From Bacteroidota bacterium (lineage in GTDB: Bacteria; Bacteroidota; Ignavibacteria; Ignavibacteriales; Melioribacteraceae), in assembly GCA_021820065.1 (NCBI GenBank), contig JAKAEE010000019.1, forward strand, positions 5,951 to 52,321: a stretch of 46,371 bases of DNA, read 5' to 3'. A program made the translations under genes and the position numbers. A model generated the notes under the pieces. That model did not search any database. It was given only the letters and a program-made list of their open reading frames with translations, and was not told the origin of the DNA. This document shows positions 35,396-43,417 of the stretch, in pieces (position 1 is the stretch's first letter; every line of letters starts with the position of its first letter).

Positions 35396-35422
35396 TTATC
35401 GGAGGGGACTAAAAATTGTTTA
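35396..35422 (-). promoter_or_regulatory. Sigma-28 (FliA-type) promoter of fliC
   Basis: TAAA (35422-35419), 15 bases, then TCCGATAA (35403-35396), against the consensus TAAA-N15-GCCGATAA (one mismatch). Transcription should begin near 35388, giving a leader of about 75 bases that includes the CsrA hairpin. Confidence 0.85.
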
Positions 35423-35443
35423 GCACTATTGCTGATTGCAGGT

Positions 35444-36973
35444 TTAGAGCGGCACCTTTGTAAGCATTAATAACTTTCGTTTGAGAGTTCTTACTCTCGT
35501 CATAACGTCGGCAACATGAGAAAATTTCTTTTCGAGAAGCAGAACGATTGGTCTAATCTTTTCATCTAGACCTTGCTTTAAATAAAAAGAAATTAAATAG
35601 AAAAGTATGGACGGATCATCGTCGGCTTTGTGGGTTAATTTTTCAAGTACAAGTGTAGCTTCTTCCACTCTTCCCAATTCATCCAGAGTTTTCGCATATA
35701 ATTTTTCAATATCGATTGAAGTAGAAAACCGTGCTCTTATTTTTTCAACAATTTCCAGAACATGTTGTTTGTATGGATTGTTCCCGAGCATAAGCATAAC
35801 GAAACTAAGATTGTTTCCGTTCGTCATTTTAGGAAGCAAATCGATTTCTTCTTGCGTAAATGCGGAATTGGAGAAAAGTTTATTAATCACATTGAACTTA
35901 GTTAGTTCGTGTTGCCCCCCCATCTTTTTAAAGTAAGAGAACAATTCATTTTGATAGAACTGGTAGTTGAAGTTATTTCTATTTTGTATGGAGAGCGTGA
36001 GACCGTAATAAATAACTTCTTCGCTATCAAGCATAATAGAGAGCGAGTAATACAAACGTTTATTCTGCATTTCTTGATTCAACAAATACGCTCTTTTGCA
36101 CCTCTCTTCTGCCATCACCAGCTCGTCTTTTCTAAGAGCAATTTTTGATGCAAGCATGTGGGCGAACGGCTGTTTATCATCCACCTTTAATGAATACTGA
36201 ATATATTTTTCCGCATCGCTTATTCTGTGATTCTGTTGAGCAATTAATGCGAGGGACGTATAACATTGCGCCCGGTATTGTCTGTCCAACTTTCCGGATT
36301 CCGCCGCAACATGAAAATAATTTATGGCATTTTCATTATCCTTAAGCACACTGTAGGTTAACCCCAATTGAAAAGCACAATATGCTGATTTGTTAGCTTC
36401 ATAATCTTCCAGCAGTAGAAACAGATTCCGCTTAGCTTTCAACTTTTTTTCTTCTGCCGAGACGTTGTATCCTACATGTTTTATCAAAATCTTGGACTGA
36501 ATTAATGCAAGCCCTTCATTCAACAGCGAGGGTTCGATTTGCTCATGCACTTTACCTGAGAACTTAATATTCGAATAGTTTGCGAATAGTCTAACGTAAC
36601 GGATATAATTGTCTCTGCTATTCTCCTCGTCAACACTCAATACGGTGCAGTAATATCCTATTTTTTGCTTAACGTCCGTCAATTGCTTTACTTCTTGGAT
36701 AGAATTGGCGTCAAGCCTTTCATCGGCATCTAGATATAAAATCCAATCACCCGTAGATTTGCTCAACGCATAATTCCGCGCTGCAGAAAAATCATTTATC
36801 CAAGCAAAATTATAGACCTTTGCGCCGTAACTTTTCGCTATCTCAACGGTTGCATCGGTAGAACCGGTATCCACAATTACAATTTCATCAACCACATCTT
36901 TTACCGATTCCAGACATTCTTTAAGATGTTTCTCTTCGTCTTTAACGATCATTGAGAGAGTCAGCGATTTCAT
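35444..36973 (-). CDS. GT2 glycosyltransferase with TPR repeats
   Basis: 509 aa. The first about 230 residues are a family-2 glycosyltransferase of the kind starting LSMIVKDEEKHLKECLESV, with IVDTGSTDAT, INDFSAARNYAL and LYLDADERL (the DxD metal site). The rest is TPR-type helical repeats (CAFQLGLTYSVLKDNENAINYF...). No membrane helix. The family often glycosylates proteins or peptides, and its place beside fliC, in tandem and with its stop only about 20 bp from the fliC promoter, suggests flagellin modification. It may have its own sigma-54-like promoter at 37091-37106. Acceptor and sugar are unknown. Confidence 0.9.
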   Translation of the reverse strand: MKSLTLSMIVKDEEKHLKECLESVKDVVDEIVIVDTGSTDATVEIAKSYGAKVYNFAWINDFSAARNYALSKSTGDWILYLDADERLDANSIQEVKQLTDVKQKIGYYCTVLSVDEENSRDNYIRYVRLFANYSNIKFSGKVHEQIEPSLLNEGLALIQSKILIKHVGYNVSAEEKKLKAKRNLFLLLEDYEANKSAYCAFQLGLTYSVLKDNENAINYFHVAAESGKLDRQYRAQCYTSLALIAQQNHRISDAEKYIQYSLKVDDKQPFAHMLASKIALRKDELVMAEERCKRAYLLNQEMQNKRLYYSLSIMLDSEEVIYYGLTLSIQNRNNFNYQFYQNELFSYFKKMGGQHELTKFNVINKLFSNSAFTQEEIDLLPKMTNGNNLSFVMLMLGNNPYKQHVLEIVEKIRARFSTSIDIEKLYAKTLDELGRVEEATLVLEKLTHKADDDPSILFYLISFYLKQGLDEKIRPIVLLLEKKFSHVADVMTRVRTLKRKLLMLTKVPL

Positions 36974-37090
36974 AGAAACCTTTTTTAATTTATGATTGCT
37001 TCAAGTTTTTTTCTGAAGACAAAGAAGACAGGGTCCAAGACAAACTGGGCAGTATTGTTCATCCGAGCTCCAAATTATTTTTAGGAATTA

Positions 37091-37106
37091 GGCATTTTTT
37101 GTACCA
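37091..37106 (-). promoter_or_regulatory. Sigma-54-like promoter before the GT2-TPR gene
   Basis: TGGTACAAAAAATGCC has GG and GC separated by exactly 10 bases, as in the -24/-12 consensus TGGCAC-N5-TTGC, with two mismatches. The leader would be about 105 bases. Sigma-54 often drives middle flagellar genes, but no sigma-54 activator gene is in the window. Confidence 0.35.
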
Positions 37107-37186
37107 TTCAAAAAAACTTAAAGTGGCGAAAATTTGAGGGCATTTCTGTTGCTTATTAGTCGCTTGGCTATTATTGACCAGAGACT

Positions 37187-39022
37187 TTACTGAACCAATT
37201 TGATGATGTCTTTGGTGATTTCTTCTATCTTTTGATTGGCTTCGTTCATCATTTCTTTTTCACTTCCGGCTCGAAGCGTTTTCAGTTCTTCAATGCGTTT
37301 TCTATGTTGAGCAATACTTACGTTAATATTTTCGATCATAATTTTTTCTTTATGCTCGGAACTATTTTTAGTTTCGGCAATCAACGATTCCTTTTCCACT
37401 TTCAGGTAATGAAGTCGCTTCTGGAGTTTCAATTTAACGTCATAACGTTCAATTACGACAATGGCAGAGAGGAGAAGTGTGATAACTACTCCGACAAGAA
37501 AACTTATAGCTCCCCATTTTGAACCAGTAATCAGCAAATAAGAAAAGATGGAATTGTATTCGGAGGCATCCGTTAACGATCGATTTGAATAACCCGCCAC
37601 ACCGCCTATAAAAAATACAACCAGAGCGATGATAATATTGTAAGTCATGTTATTAAAAAGCGACGCACGGGGATTGTAACGATCTATGTGTGGTAAATCA
37701 TTTATCCTTTCTTCTATTGCGAGCGCTTCGTCGTTGAAGTTTTCATTTATTTTCTGTACCGAATCATTCAAGCTTTCTTTCATTCTCTTTTTAAAATTCT
37801 CTAGTTCTTCAGCCAGTTGTTTTTCGGCATTCATATTTTCTATTATAGACGAATCGAGGCTCTGAAGTTTCTCTCGAACTTTTCCGTAAAAATCCTCTCT
37901 AACTCTTGAAACTATTTTTTCCACAACCTCGTTAATTCTGTCTCGAATTTCCGGAAACGTTGCATGAAGCAGAGTGTTTGTTGTTGTCGCATAGCCGGCA
38001 AATATTTTCCCAAAGAAATCGAAAGACTTCTTTATCTCGTCGTCATAATATTCATCCAAATGTTTGGACATTATCTCATCGAGATTGTCTCTGAAGACCG
38101 TTAACGAAGTTTGTTCTTTCGAGTGAAATTCTTCCAGTATAACTTGAATTGCATCGTTAGCTTTACTGAAATCGTTTTCGTGAAAGACGTTAAAAATGAA
38201 CGCATTCTTGAAGAAGTAATTGAACATCCCGAAATTATTTGTCCTTAAAGCAATACCCAATCTGTGAACGTCGTATTGTATTACTTCGCGCAAATAATAA
38301 ATCACCAATTCTTCGTTGCCAAGGTGTAGTTCCGTTAAAGCGGAATAAATTTTTGCCGTGCATCCGTTCGATCTTATTTCCAGAGCTTCTTTGAAAGCCG
38401 CGTTGGCTTCGGAATAATTGGATTCCTTCAAGTGAACGAATCCGATATAAAGTTTAAGAATGTATTGGAGTTCAAGCTTCGTCTGGTCGTTCAGTCTAAG
38501 TATGCTTATTATATCAATCGCACTTTTAAATGCCTCTAGCGCGCGAGCAGGATTGTAAAAAGTAATCTGGTAAGTTAAAATGATTCCCTTTAGGATCAGT
38601 TTGAAAAAATTGTGTTTGTTTATATCGCGTTCAATAAAGTTAACCGTCAAGGTCGAATAATATTCTTTCTCGCTCTTTAGTCTCGTTGTCGCCCATCGTG
38701 AGTAGTTTTCTTTTATCTGCTTATGAAGTTCATTATGGACCATTCCCTTGAAATGAAGTTTCATATATTCCTCAATCTGCAGAAGCAGAGAAGAATCGTA
38801 AACCCAGAAGAGCGGTGCGTTGTTAAAAGGAATAAATATTTCTTTCAGTTCGGCAGGCAAATCCAACGAGAAAAATCTTACACTCTCTTTAATGATGCTT
38901 ATCGGATCGGTATCGCTTTTGACCGTGATTTGAAAATGCTCTTTTGCAAGTTTATAGAACTTGGAAATGAGCACCTCATTACCGATAGTTTGATTGCCGT
39001 ATTTTTCTGCCAGCACTGTCAT
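37187..39022 (-). CDS. Unknown TPR / two-helix membrane / coiled-coil protein
   Basis: 611 aa; I do not recognise a family. The first about 290 residues are helical, with TPR-like repeats (IGFVHLKESNYSEANAAFKEAL). Then comes a long charged helical stretch with coiled coil (about 330-450), two membrane helices (about 458-475 and about 495-520: NIIIALVVFFIGGVAGY and SFLVGVVITLLLSAIVV), and a second coiled coil to the C-terminus. No signal peptide, so both large parts probably face the cytoplasm. It is the last gene of the stator-fliW-csrA-signalling run, 12 bp after a PAS histidine kinase. A scaffold or motor-associated role is only a guess from context. Confidence 0.75.
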   Translation of the reverse strand: MTVLAEKYGNQTIGNEVLISKFYKLAKEHFQITVKSDTDPISIIKESVRFFSLDLPAELKEIFIPFNNAPLFWVYDSSLLLQIEEYMKLHFKGMVHNELHKQIKENYSRWATTRLKSEKEYYSTLTVNFIERDINKHNFFKLILKGIILTYQITFYNPARALEAFKSAIDIISILRLNDQTKLELQYILKLYIGFVHLKESNYSEANAAFKEALEIRSNGCTAKIYSALTELHLGNEELVIYYLREVIQYDVHRLGIALRTNNFGMFNYFFKNAFIFNVFHENDFSKANDAIQVILEEFHSKEQTSLTVFRDNLDEIMSKHLDEYYDDEIKKSFDFFGKIFAGYATTTNTLLHATFPEIRDRINEVVEKIVSRVREDFYGKVREKLQSLDSSIIENMNAEKQLAEELENFKKRMKESLNDSVQKINENFNDEALAIEERINDLPHIDRYNPRASLFNNMTYNIIIALVVFFIGGVAGYSNRSLTDASEYNSIFSYLLITGSKWGAISFLVGVVITLLLSAIVVIERYDVKLKLQKRLHYLKVEKESLIAETKNSSEHKEKIMIENINVSIAQHRKRIEELKTLRAGSEKEMMNEANQKIEEITKDIIKLVQ

Positions 39023-39034
39023 TGTAAAATTAGT

Positions 39035-40894
39035 TTATCCGTTTCGATGCGAAGACGGAAACGTTAGTTTTATTTTGGTCCCTTTGTTCTTTTCACTTTC
39101 AATTTCAAAAATGCCGTTCATCAACCGCGTTAACTTGTAAGCAATGGTAAGCCCAAGCCCGGCTCCTTCGAAGGGACGAGTGTATCCTTCTATTTCTTGC
39201 GCAAATGGTTTGATCAATCGTTCAAGCTGCGTTTGATCGATCCCCACACCGGTATCGGCGATAGTTATTTCCACAAATCCACTGTTCGATTTTGTCCCAA
39301 CAATTATATGCCCCTGGTTCGTGTACTTAATCGCATTATCCACCAGCGCTTGAACTATCTTTTCAAACTTCACCCAGTCCACTTCAATTATGCAGTCGTC
39401 TGCGGCTATATTAACAACAAAGTTCAGATTTTTTTTCGCCGCGTCGCTCATCATTTTTCCGGAAACGTTTCTAATAACCTGGTTGCAGTTCAAATCAACT
39501 TTTTCAAGTTCAACCTCGCCCGATTCAATCTGCGAGACATCGATAATATTTGTGAACAAATTCAGTACTCTGCCTAAAACCTCTTTCATCGAATCCATCA
39601 ATTCTCTTATCGAGTCTATATCCCCCGTTTCAACACTTTCGTTTATGATTTCCGAATAGCCGAGAATTGCGTTGTATGGTGTTCTAATTTCGTGTGACAT
39701 GTTCGCAAGAAAATCCGATTTCATTCTGTTCAACTGAATCTCTTTATGATATGCCTTCTTTAGCTGTTCTCCGTATTGAATTTCTTCCGTGATGTCTTTC
39801 ATACCAATGATAAAATACGACGCCGGTTTTTCGTGTTCCGGGATCGAAGTTATTTTGCATTTGTACTCGCGATCGTCATCGTGTTTATACGGGAACTCAT
39901 CTACTGCGGTCGAATTTATCGAATATGTTTGAATCGAATCATAAATATCCGATGCCAGTTGCTTCGGCAACAAATCATCAATTTTTAGCGAACTGATTTT
40001 ATTTCTGTCTAAATGAAATGTTCTGAAAAAATTATCATTTGCATTTTCAAAAAGAAAAGTCGGCCCAACTTTTTCAACAATAAGAAGCAAGTCGCTTATG
40101 TTTTCTATAATTGACTTTTGCTTTTTCTCGGATCTTTCTATCGCGCGCGTTTGATTTATCACCTCGGTAAGATTGCTGGCAATGAGAATAAAACTAACGG
40201 CATTCTGCTCGGTATCAAATATGGGATTGAGATGCAGTTCCCAATATTCCTCCGGAAATAACCAACGGAAGTTTATAATTTTTTTCCACGGCACCGGTGC
40301 GTTTAAGCAGCCGATTAAATCTTCAAGGTCTCTTGCATCTAAAGCGCTTTTCAATATCTCGATTATGTTTTTCCCGAAAATATTTTCGGCTTCTTTGGCT
40401 AAGACAACTTCAAACGATTTTGAAACGTAAGTTACTTTTTGGGCCTCATCTAAAATCATTAGAGGAAGTTTCCCATGATCGAGCGCGTTATGAAGCGAAG
40501 TTATTTTGTTCTCAAGTTTCTTCTGCTGATCCAGCGACTGAATGGATAAAACAAAATATTGTGTGTTGTTGACGATTACTCGTTCGATTCTGATGAAGTA
40601 GCCCTTAACAACATTTTCTTTGTCGAGAGTTAGATTGATATCGACAGAAATATTTTTGTATTTGCTTTCATGAAATCCTTTCACGAGATAAATGAATTCC
40701 ATATTGGAATGCATCTGTATAATATTATCGCCAATATCCAGCTTGAAGGTGCTCTTGAACGCATCGTTGCAGTAAACAATTGTAAGCGAAAGGTCAATAA
40801 TCACCAAGGGACTGCTGTCGGGCAGTTCAGTGTAATGTCGAAAATCCGGTTTCGATTCGACGAACAATCGGGGCTGATTTCTCAAGTCTGTCAT
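39035..40894 (-). CDS. Cytoplasmic PAS sensor histidine kinase
   Basis: 619 aa without membrane helices. Three PAS-type domains (about 15-130, 130-255, 260-385), then HisKA with the phospho-acceptor His in ANMSHEIRTPYNAILGY (about 402), and HATPase with VDNAIKYTNQG (N-box), DTGVGID and GAGLGLTIAYKL. No receiver domain of its own. It lies 3 bp after an unknown 216-aa gene and is part of the same run as four REC or REC-containing proteins, of which REC (42238) and REC-Hpt (44268) are the nearest possible partners. Input is likely cytoplasmic: energy, redox or a partner protein. Confidence 0.92.
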   Translation of the reverse strand: MTDLRNQPRLFVESKPDFRHYTELPDSSPLVIIDLSLTIVYCNDAFKSTFKLDIGDNIIQMHSNMEFIYLVKGFHESKYKNISVDINLTLDKENVVKGYFIRIERVIVNNTQYFVLSIQSLDQQKKLENKITSLHNALDHGKLPLMILDEAQKVTYVSKSFEVVLAKEAENIFGKNIIEILKSALDARDLEDLIGCLNAPVPWKKIINFRWLFPEEYWELHLNPIFDTEQNAVSFILIASNLTEVINQTRAIERSEKKQKSIIENISDLLLIVEKVGPTFLFENANDNFFRTFHLDRNKISSLKIDDLLPKQLASDIYDSIQTYSINSTAVDEFPYKHDDDREYKCKITSIPEHEKPASYFIIGMKDITEEIQYGEQLKKAYHKEIQLNRMKSDFLANMSHEIRTPYNAILGYSEIINESVETGDIDSIRELMDSMKEVLGRVLNLFTNIIDVSQIESGEVELEKVDLNCNQVIRNVSGKMMSDAAKKNLNFVVNIAADDCIIEVDWVKFEKIVQALVDNAIKYTNQGHIIVGTKSNSGFVEITIADTGVGIDQTQLERLIKPFAQEIEGYTRPFEGAGLGLTIAYKLTRLMNGIFEIESEKNKGTKIKLTFPSSHRNG

Positions 40895-40897
40895 TGA

Positions 40898-41548
40898 CTA
40901 TATCTTCGAAATATTCAGTTTAGATAATGATAGATGTTTTCCTTGGTTTTTATCGGTCAATGAAAAAACAAATTTCTTTGAAAGATACATCTCAAGAAAA
41001 TTCACGATGCAAGAATTCAAATACTCAAATTCCGATTTCAGCTGCTCGGCTTCTTTTTCTATTACATTTTGAACTAAAGGATGATTTTCGGAAAGCTGAA
41101 GAACATAAGTGCTGATTTCGGTTAGGTCGTTCAAAAAATTATTAAGATGCGGTAAGGTTAACCGCGGGTCCAGTTTCCGTGCCGTGTCAGCCGAAACAAA
41201 ACTAATGAACTGAACACGAACTAAGATTTTGTGCTTAGTTGTCTCCACATTTTTAGTTACGCTGTATTCAATGTCCTGATGCTTTGCTAGATCTATTTCG
41301 CTCACTTTGACTAAGAATCTTATTCCATCCAATTCAAAATCAATTACGGTCTTGTCATTTTCTTTTTCGAAGACGTTTAACTTCCAATGATGGCTCGTCA
41401 TAAATGCAACTGCAGGTGAAAAGGAAATAGAATCGCTAAGTGAGAAATTGGCATGACGAAAAACACCGGATTTCGATCCGTGTTTCCCGGATTTTGGCGG
41501 GTTCTTGTACTCAGAACTCGAAGTAATATTTATGATTTTTTCCAACAT
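40898..41548 (-). CDS. Conserved-looking protein of unknown function
   Basis: 216 aa; no family recognised. The N-terminal 50 residues are polar and Ser/Lys-rich, a central beta-rich part (about 50-130: WKLNVFEKENDKTVIDFELDG...KILVRVQFISFVSADTARKLDP) follows, and the C-terminal 85 residues are helical. No signal, membrane helix or cysteine motif. It lies between a REC-DHp protein and a PAS kinase, so it may be an adaptor in that relay. A strong Shine-Dalgarno (GGAGG, seven bases before ATG) is buried in a 12-bp hairpin, which suggests controlled or coupled translation. Confidence 0.8.
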   Translation of the reverse strand: MLEKIINITSSSEYKNPPKSGKHGSKSGVFRHANFSLSDSISFSPAVAFMTSHHWKLNVFEKENDKTVIDFELDGIRFLVKVSEIDLAKHQDIEYSVTKNVETTKHKILVRVQFISFVSADTARKLDPRLTLPHLNNFLNDLTEISTYVLQLSENHPLVQNVIEKEAEQLKSEFEYLNSCIVNFLEMYLSKKFVFSLTDKNQGKHLSLSKLNISKI

Positions 41549-41549
41549 G

Positions 41550-41582
41550 CCTTTTCCTCCGCATTATTATCGAAGGAAAAGG
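41550..41582 (-). promoter_or_regulatory. Hairpin hiding the Shine-Dalgarno of the unknown gene
   Basis: In the transcript CCUUUUCCUUCG (41582-41571) pairs with CGGAGGAAAAGG (41561-41550), 12 bp with one G-U, around a nine-base loop. The GGAGG ribosome site is inside the stem and the ATG starts one base after it. The upstream gene stops 13 bases before the hairpin, so a terminating ribosome could open it. Confidence 0.7.
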
Positions 41583-41594
41583 AAGAATTTTGAA

Positions 41595-42248
41595 TCAGTC
41601 GGTCTTAATCATTTTACTTTCTTCGGTGTAATTCACAGACTCGGGATTTTGCAGATGAATGAGTTCGTTTACAAATTTCTTGATGCGTTCGACCGATTCT
41701 TTCAATGTAGCTATATCTTCCCCCAGTTTTTTCTTCTCGGCTTCTTTCAATTCATTTTCGATATTGCCGAATGAAAGCAAAAGACTGCTGAGCGGATTAT
41801 TTATTTTATGCCCGATTGTGCACGCCATTTCCACAACGGCTTTCGAATATTCAATGTTTTTTAATTCGGATTGCAAATTAAAAATTCTAATACCGGATCT
41901 GATTCTCGCCAGCAGCTCTTGATTCTCAACCGGCTTAACAAGAAAATCATCTGCGCCAACGTCCAGCCCCATGATTCGATCTTTCAGCGAAGAACGTGCA
42001 GTGAGAATGATAAAATAAACCAGTTTATACTTATCATCGCTCTTAAGAATATTGCATAGAGCCAATCCATCCAGCACAGGCATCGTCCAATCTGCAACAA
42101 TCACTTTCGGTTCAAACTTTTTAAGAACCTCCAAAGCATCCTGCCCGTTCAATGCCGTCATAACATCGTAGTTATTTCTAAGAAGAAGTTTCTCAAGAAT
42201 GAAGCGCGTGTCTTTTTCATCTTCTACAATTAAAACTTTATCTTTCAT
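41595..42248 (-). CDS. Receiver domain fused to a DHp-like helix pair, no ATPase domain
   Basis: 217 aa from the ATG at 42248; a TTG three codons upstream is the alternative. Residues about 1-125 are a complete receiver: VLIVEDE, phospho-acceptor Asp in VIVADWTMPVLDG, FIILTAR, VGADDFLVKPV. Residues about 135-210 look like a histidine-kinase dimerisation domain, with ACTIGHKINNPLSSLLLS matching the H-box and a second helix KLGEDIATLKESVERIKKFVNELI. The HATPase domain that should follow is absent; the stop is clean. It overlaps the upstream REC gene by 11 bp. It could pass phosphate between receivers (Spo0B-like) or be phosphorylated in trans. Confidence 0.88.
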   Translation of the reverse strand: MKDKVLIVEDEKDTRFILEKLLLRNNYDVMTALNGQDALEVLKKFEPKVIVADWTMPVLDGLALCNILKSDDKYKLVYFIILTARSSLKDRIMGLDVGADDFLVKPVENQELLARIRSGIRIFNLQSELKNIEYSKAVVEMACTIGHKINNPLSSLLLSFGNIENELKEAEKKKLGEDIATLKESVERIKKFVNELIHLQNPESVNYTEESKMIKTD

Positions 42249-42645
42249 TTTTACCAAACACTAATTTGTTAATCTTTTCGACAAGTTTATTATAGTCTGC
42301 AATCGGCTTTAAAAGGTAATCATCCGCCATGCTTTTCTCAAGGAGCGGGTCTCCAAATCCGTTTAACGGATATGCTGTGACAAGCAAAATAGGAACCTTT
42401 AGATGCGCATAATTTTTTTTAATATGTTGAGACAACATGATACCGTCAATCCTTTTTGAAAAAAGCATCATATTTCTAAGATTAATATCCAATATCATCA
42501 AATCAACATTACCGATGTGAAGTTCGCGAAGTATTTCATCTACATCTTCCATAATTAACACTTCGGCGCCGAATCTCTTGAAGAAAATTCTGTAGAAGTC
42601 TTGAAGAAAGACGTCATCTTCAACTATAATTACTTTTTTCAGCAT
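42238..42645 (-). CDS. Stand-alone response regulator receiver
   Basis: 135 aa, receiver only. VIIVEDD (acidic pocket), phospho-acceptor Asp in LMILDINL, ILLVTAY (switch Thr), and DDYLLKPI (Lys). The loop after the phospho-acceptor is longer than usual (INLRNMMLFSKRIDG). It begins 1 bp after motB and overlaps the REC-DHp gene by 11 bp, so it is cotranslated with both. A motor-switch or relay role is inferred. Confidence 0.92.
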   Translation of the reverse strand: MLKKVIIVEDDVFLQDFYRIFFKRFGAEVLIMEDVDEILRELHIGNVDLMILDINLRNMMLFSKRIDGIMLSQHIKKNYAHLKVPILLVTAYPLNGFGDPLLEKSMADDYLLKPIADYNKLVEKINKLVFGKNER

Positions 42646-42646
42646 G

Positions 42647-43417
42647 TCATTGGGATTTAAATTTTACCGTTATGCTTATCCTTCTGTTGACAAAGCTGAA
42701 CGGATTTTTTTTGTCTCTCAATCTGGTATCTGCGTAACCGTGAATTTCGTCAATTTGTTTCTCAGGCAGTCCACCTTCAACCAAAGCACGTTTTGCAGCA
42801 AGAGCTCTTTCTGCGCTAAGTTCAAAATTTGTAAAGCCGGTTCCTTTGTTGTTAAACTGACGAGCATCGGTATGCCCTTCAACAATTATCTTGTTGGATA
42901 ACTTCGCAATTTCCGAACCAATTTTCTCTATCAATTTTTTTGCCTTTGCTTTCAGCTCGGACGTTCCGATTTCAAAGAAAAGATCATTTGCGTTGTCAAC
43001 CAATTCAATTTTCATTCCTTCCTGCGTCATTTCAATTTCAATCTGATGGGAAAATCCTAAAAGGTCGGTATCGGCTTTTAGATCACTCAAAAGTTTTTTA
43101 GCCGTCTTGTTGAATTCTTCCTTTTCCGCTTCCTTTATTTTTTTCTCCTCTTCGGATTGAAGACCTATTGACGACAACTGCCCTTTACCGTCAATCAAAC
43201 TTTTAGTTTTGTTGCTGAAGCCGATTGGATCTTTGAAATATTCCGACACAGCTTTTTGAACCGCTTCGTTTTGGCTAAGCACCCAAAGAACAATAAACAA
43301 TGCCATCATTGCGGTTACAAAATCTGCGTAAGCAACTTTCCACGCGCCGCCGTGGTGACCGCCGCCGCTTTTCTTAATCTTTTTTACAACGGGAGAAGAT
43401 TCAGTCGTGCTTTCCAT
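42647..43417 (-). CDS. motB: Flagellar stator protein MotB
   Basis: 256 aa. A basic cytoplasmic start (KKIKKSGGGHHGGAWKVAY) leads into one membrane helix with the ion-carrying Asp32 in ADFVTAMMALFIVLWVL, at the same number as in E. coli MotB. The plug region is followed by an OmpA-like peptidoglycan-binding domain (IIVEGHTDARQFN, FELSAERALAAKRAL, NRRISITV). Anchors the stator to the cell wall and conducts ions with MotA. It overlaps motA by 1 bp. It is a different subtype from the second MotB at 45632, which has an NVPINTVRYPSNWHLS peptidoglycan region. Confidence 0.96.
   Translation of the reverse strand: MESTTESSPVVKKIKKSGGGHHGGAWKVAYADFVTAMMALFIVLWVLSQNEAVQKAVSEYFKDPIGFSNKTKSLIDGKGQLSSIGLQSEEEKKIKEAEKEEFNKTAKKLLSDLKADTDLLGFSHQIEIEMTQEGMKIELVDNANDLFFEIGTSELKAKAKKLIEKIGSEIAKLSNKIIVEGHTDARQFNNKGTGFTNFELSAERALAAKRALVEGGLPEKQIDEIHGYADTRLRDKKNPFSFVNRRISITVKFKSQ

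Noticed and set aside
41595..42248. REC-DHp gene as a frameshifted, broken hybrid kinase
   Set aside because: No HATPase motif is found in any frame downstream; the next gene starts with its own strong ribosome site and has unrelated sequence.
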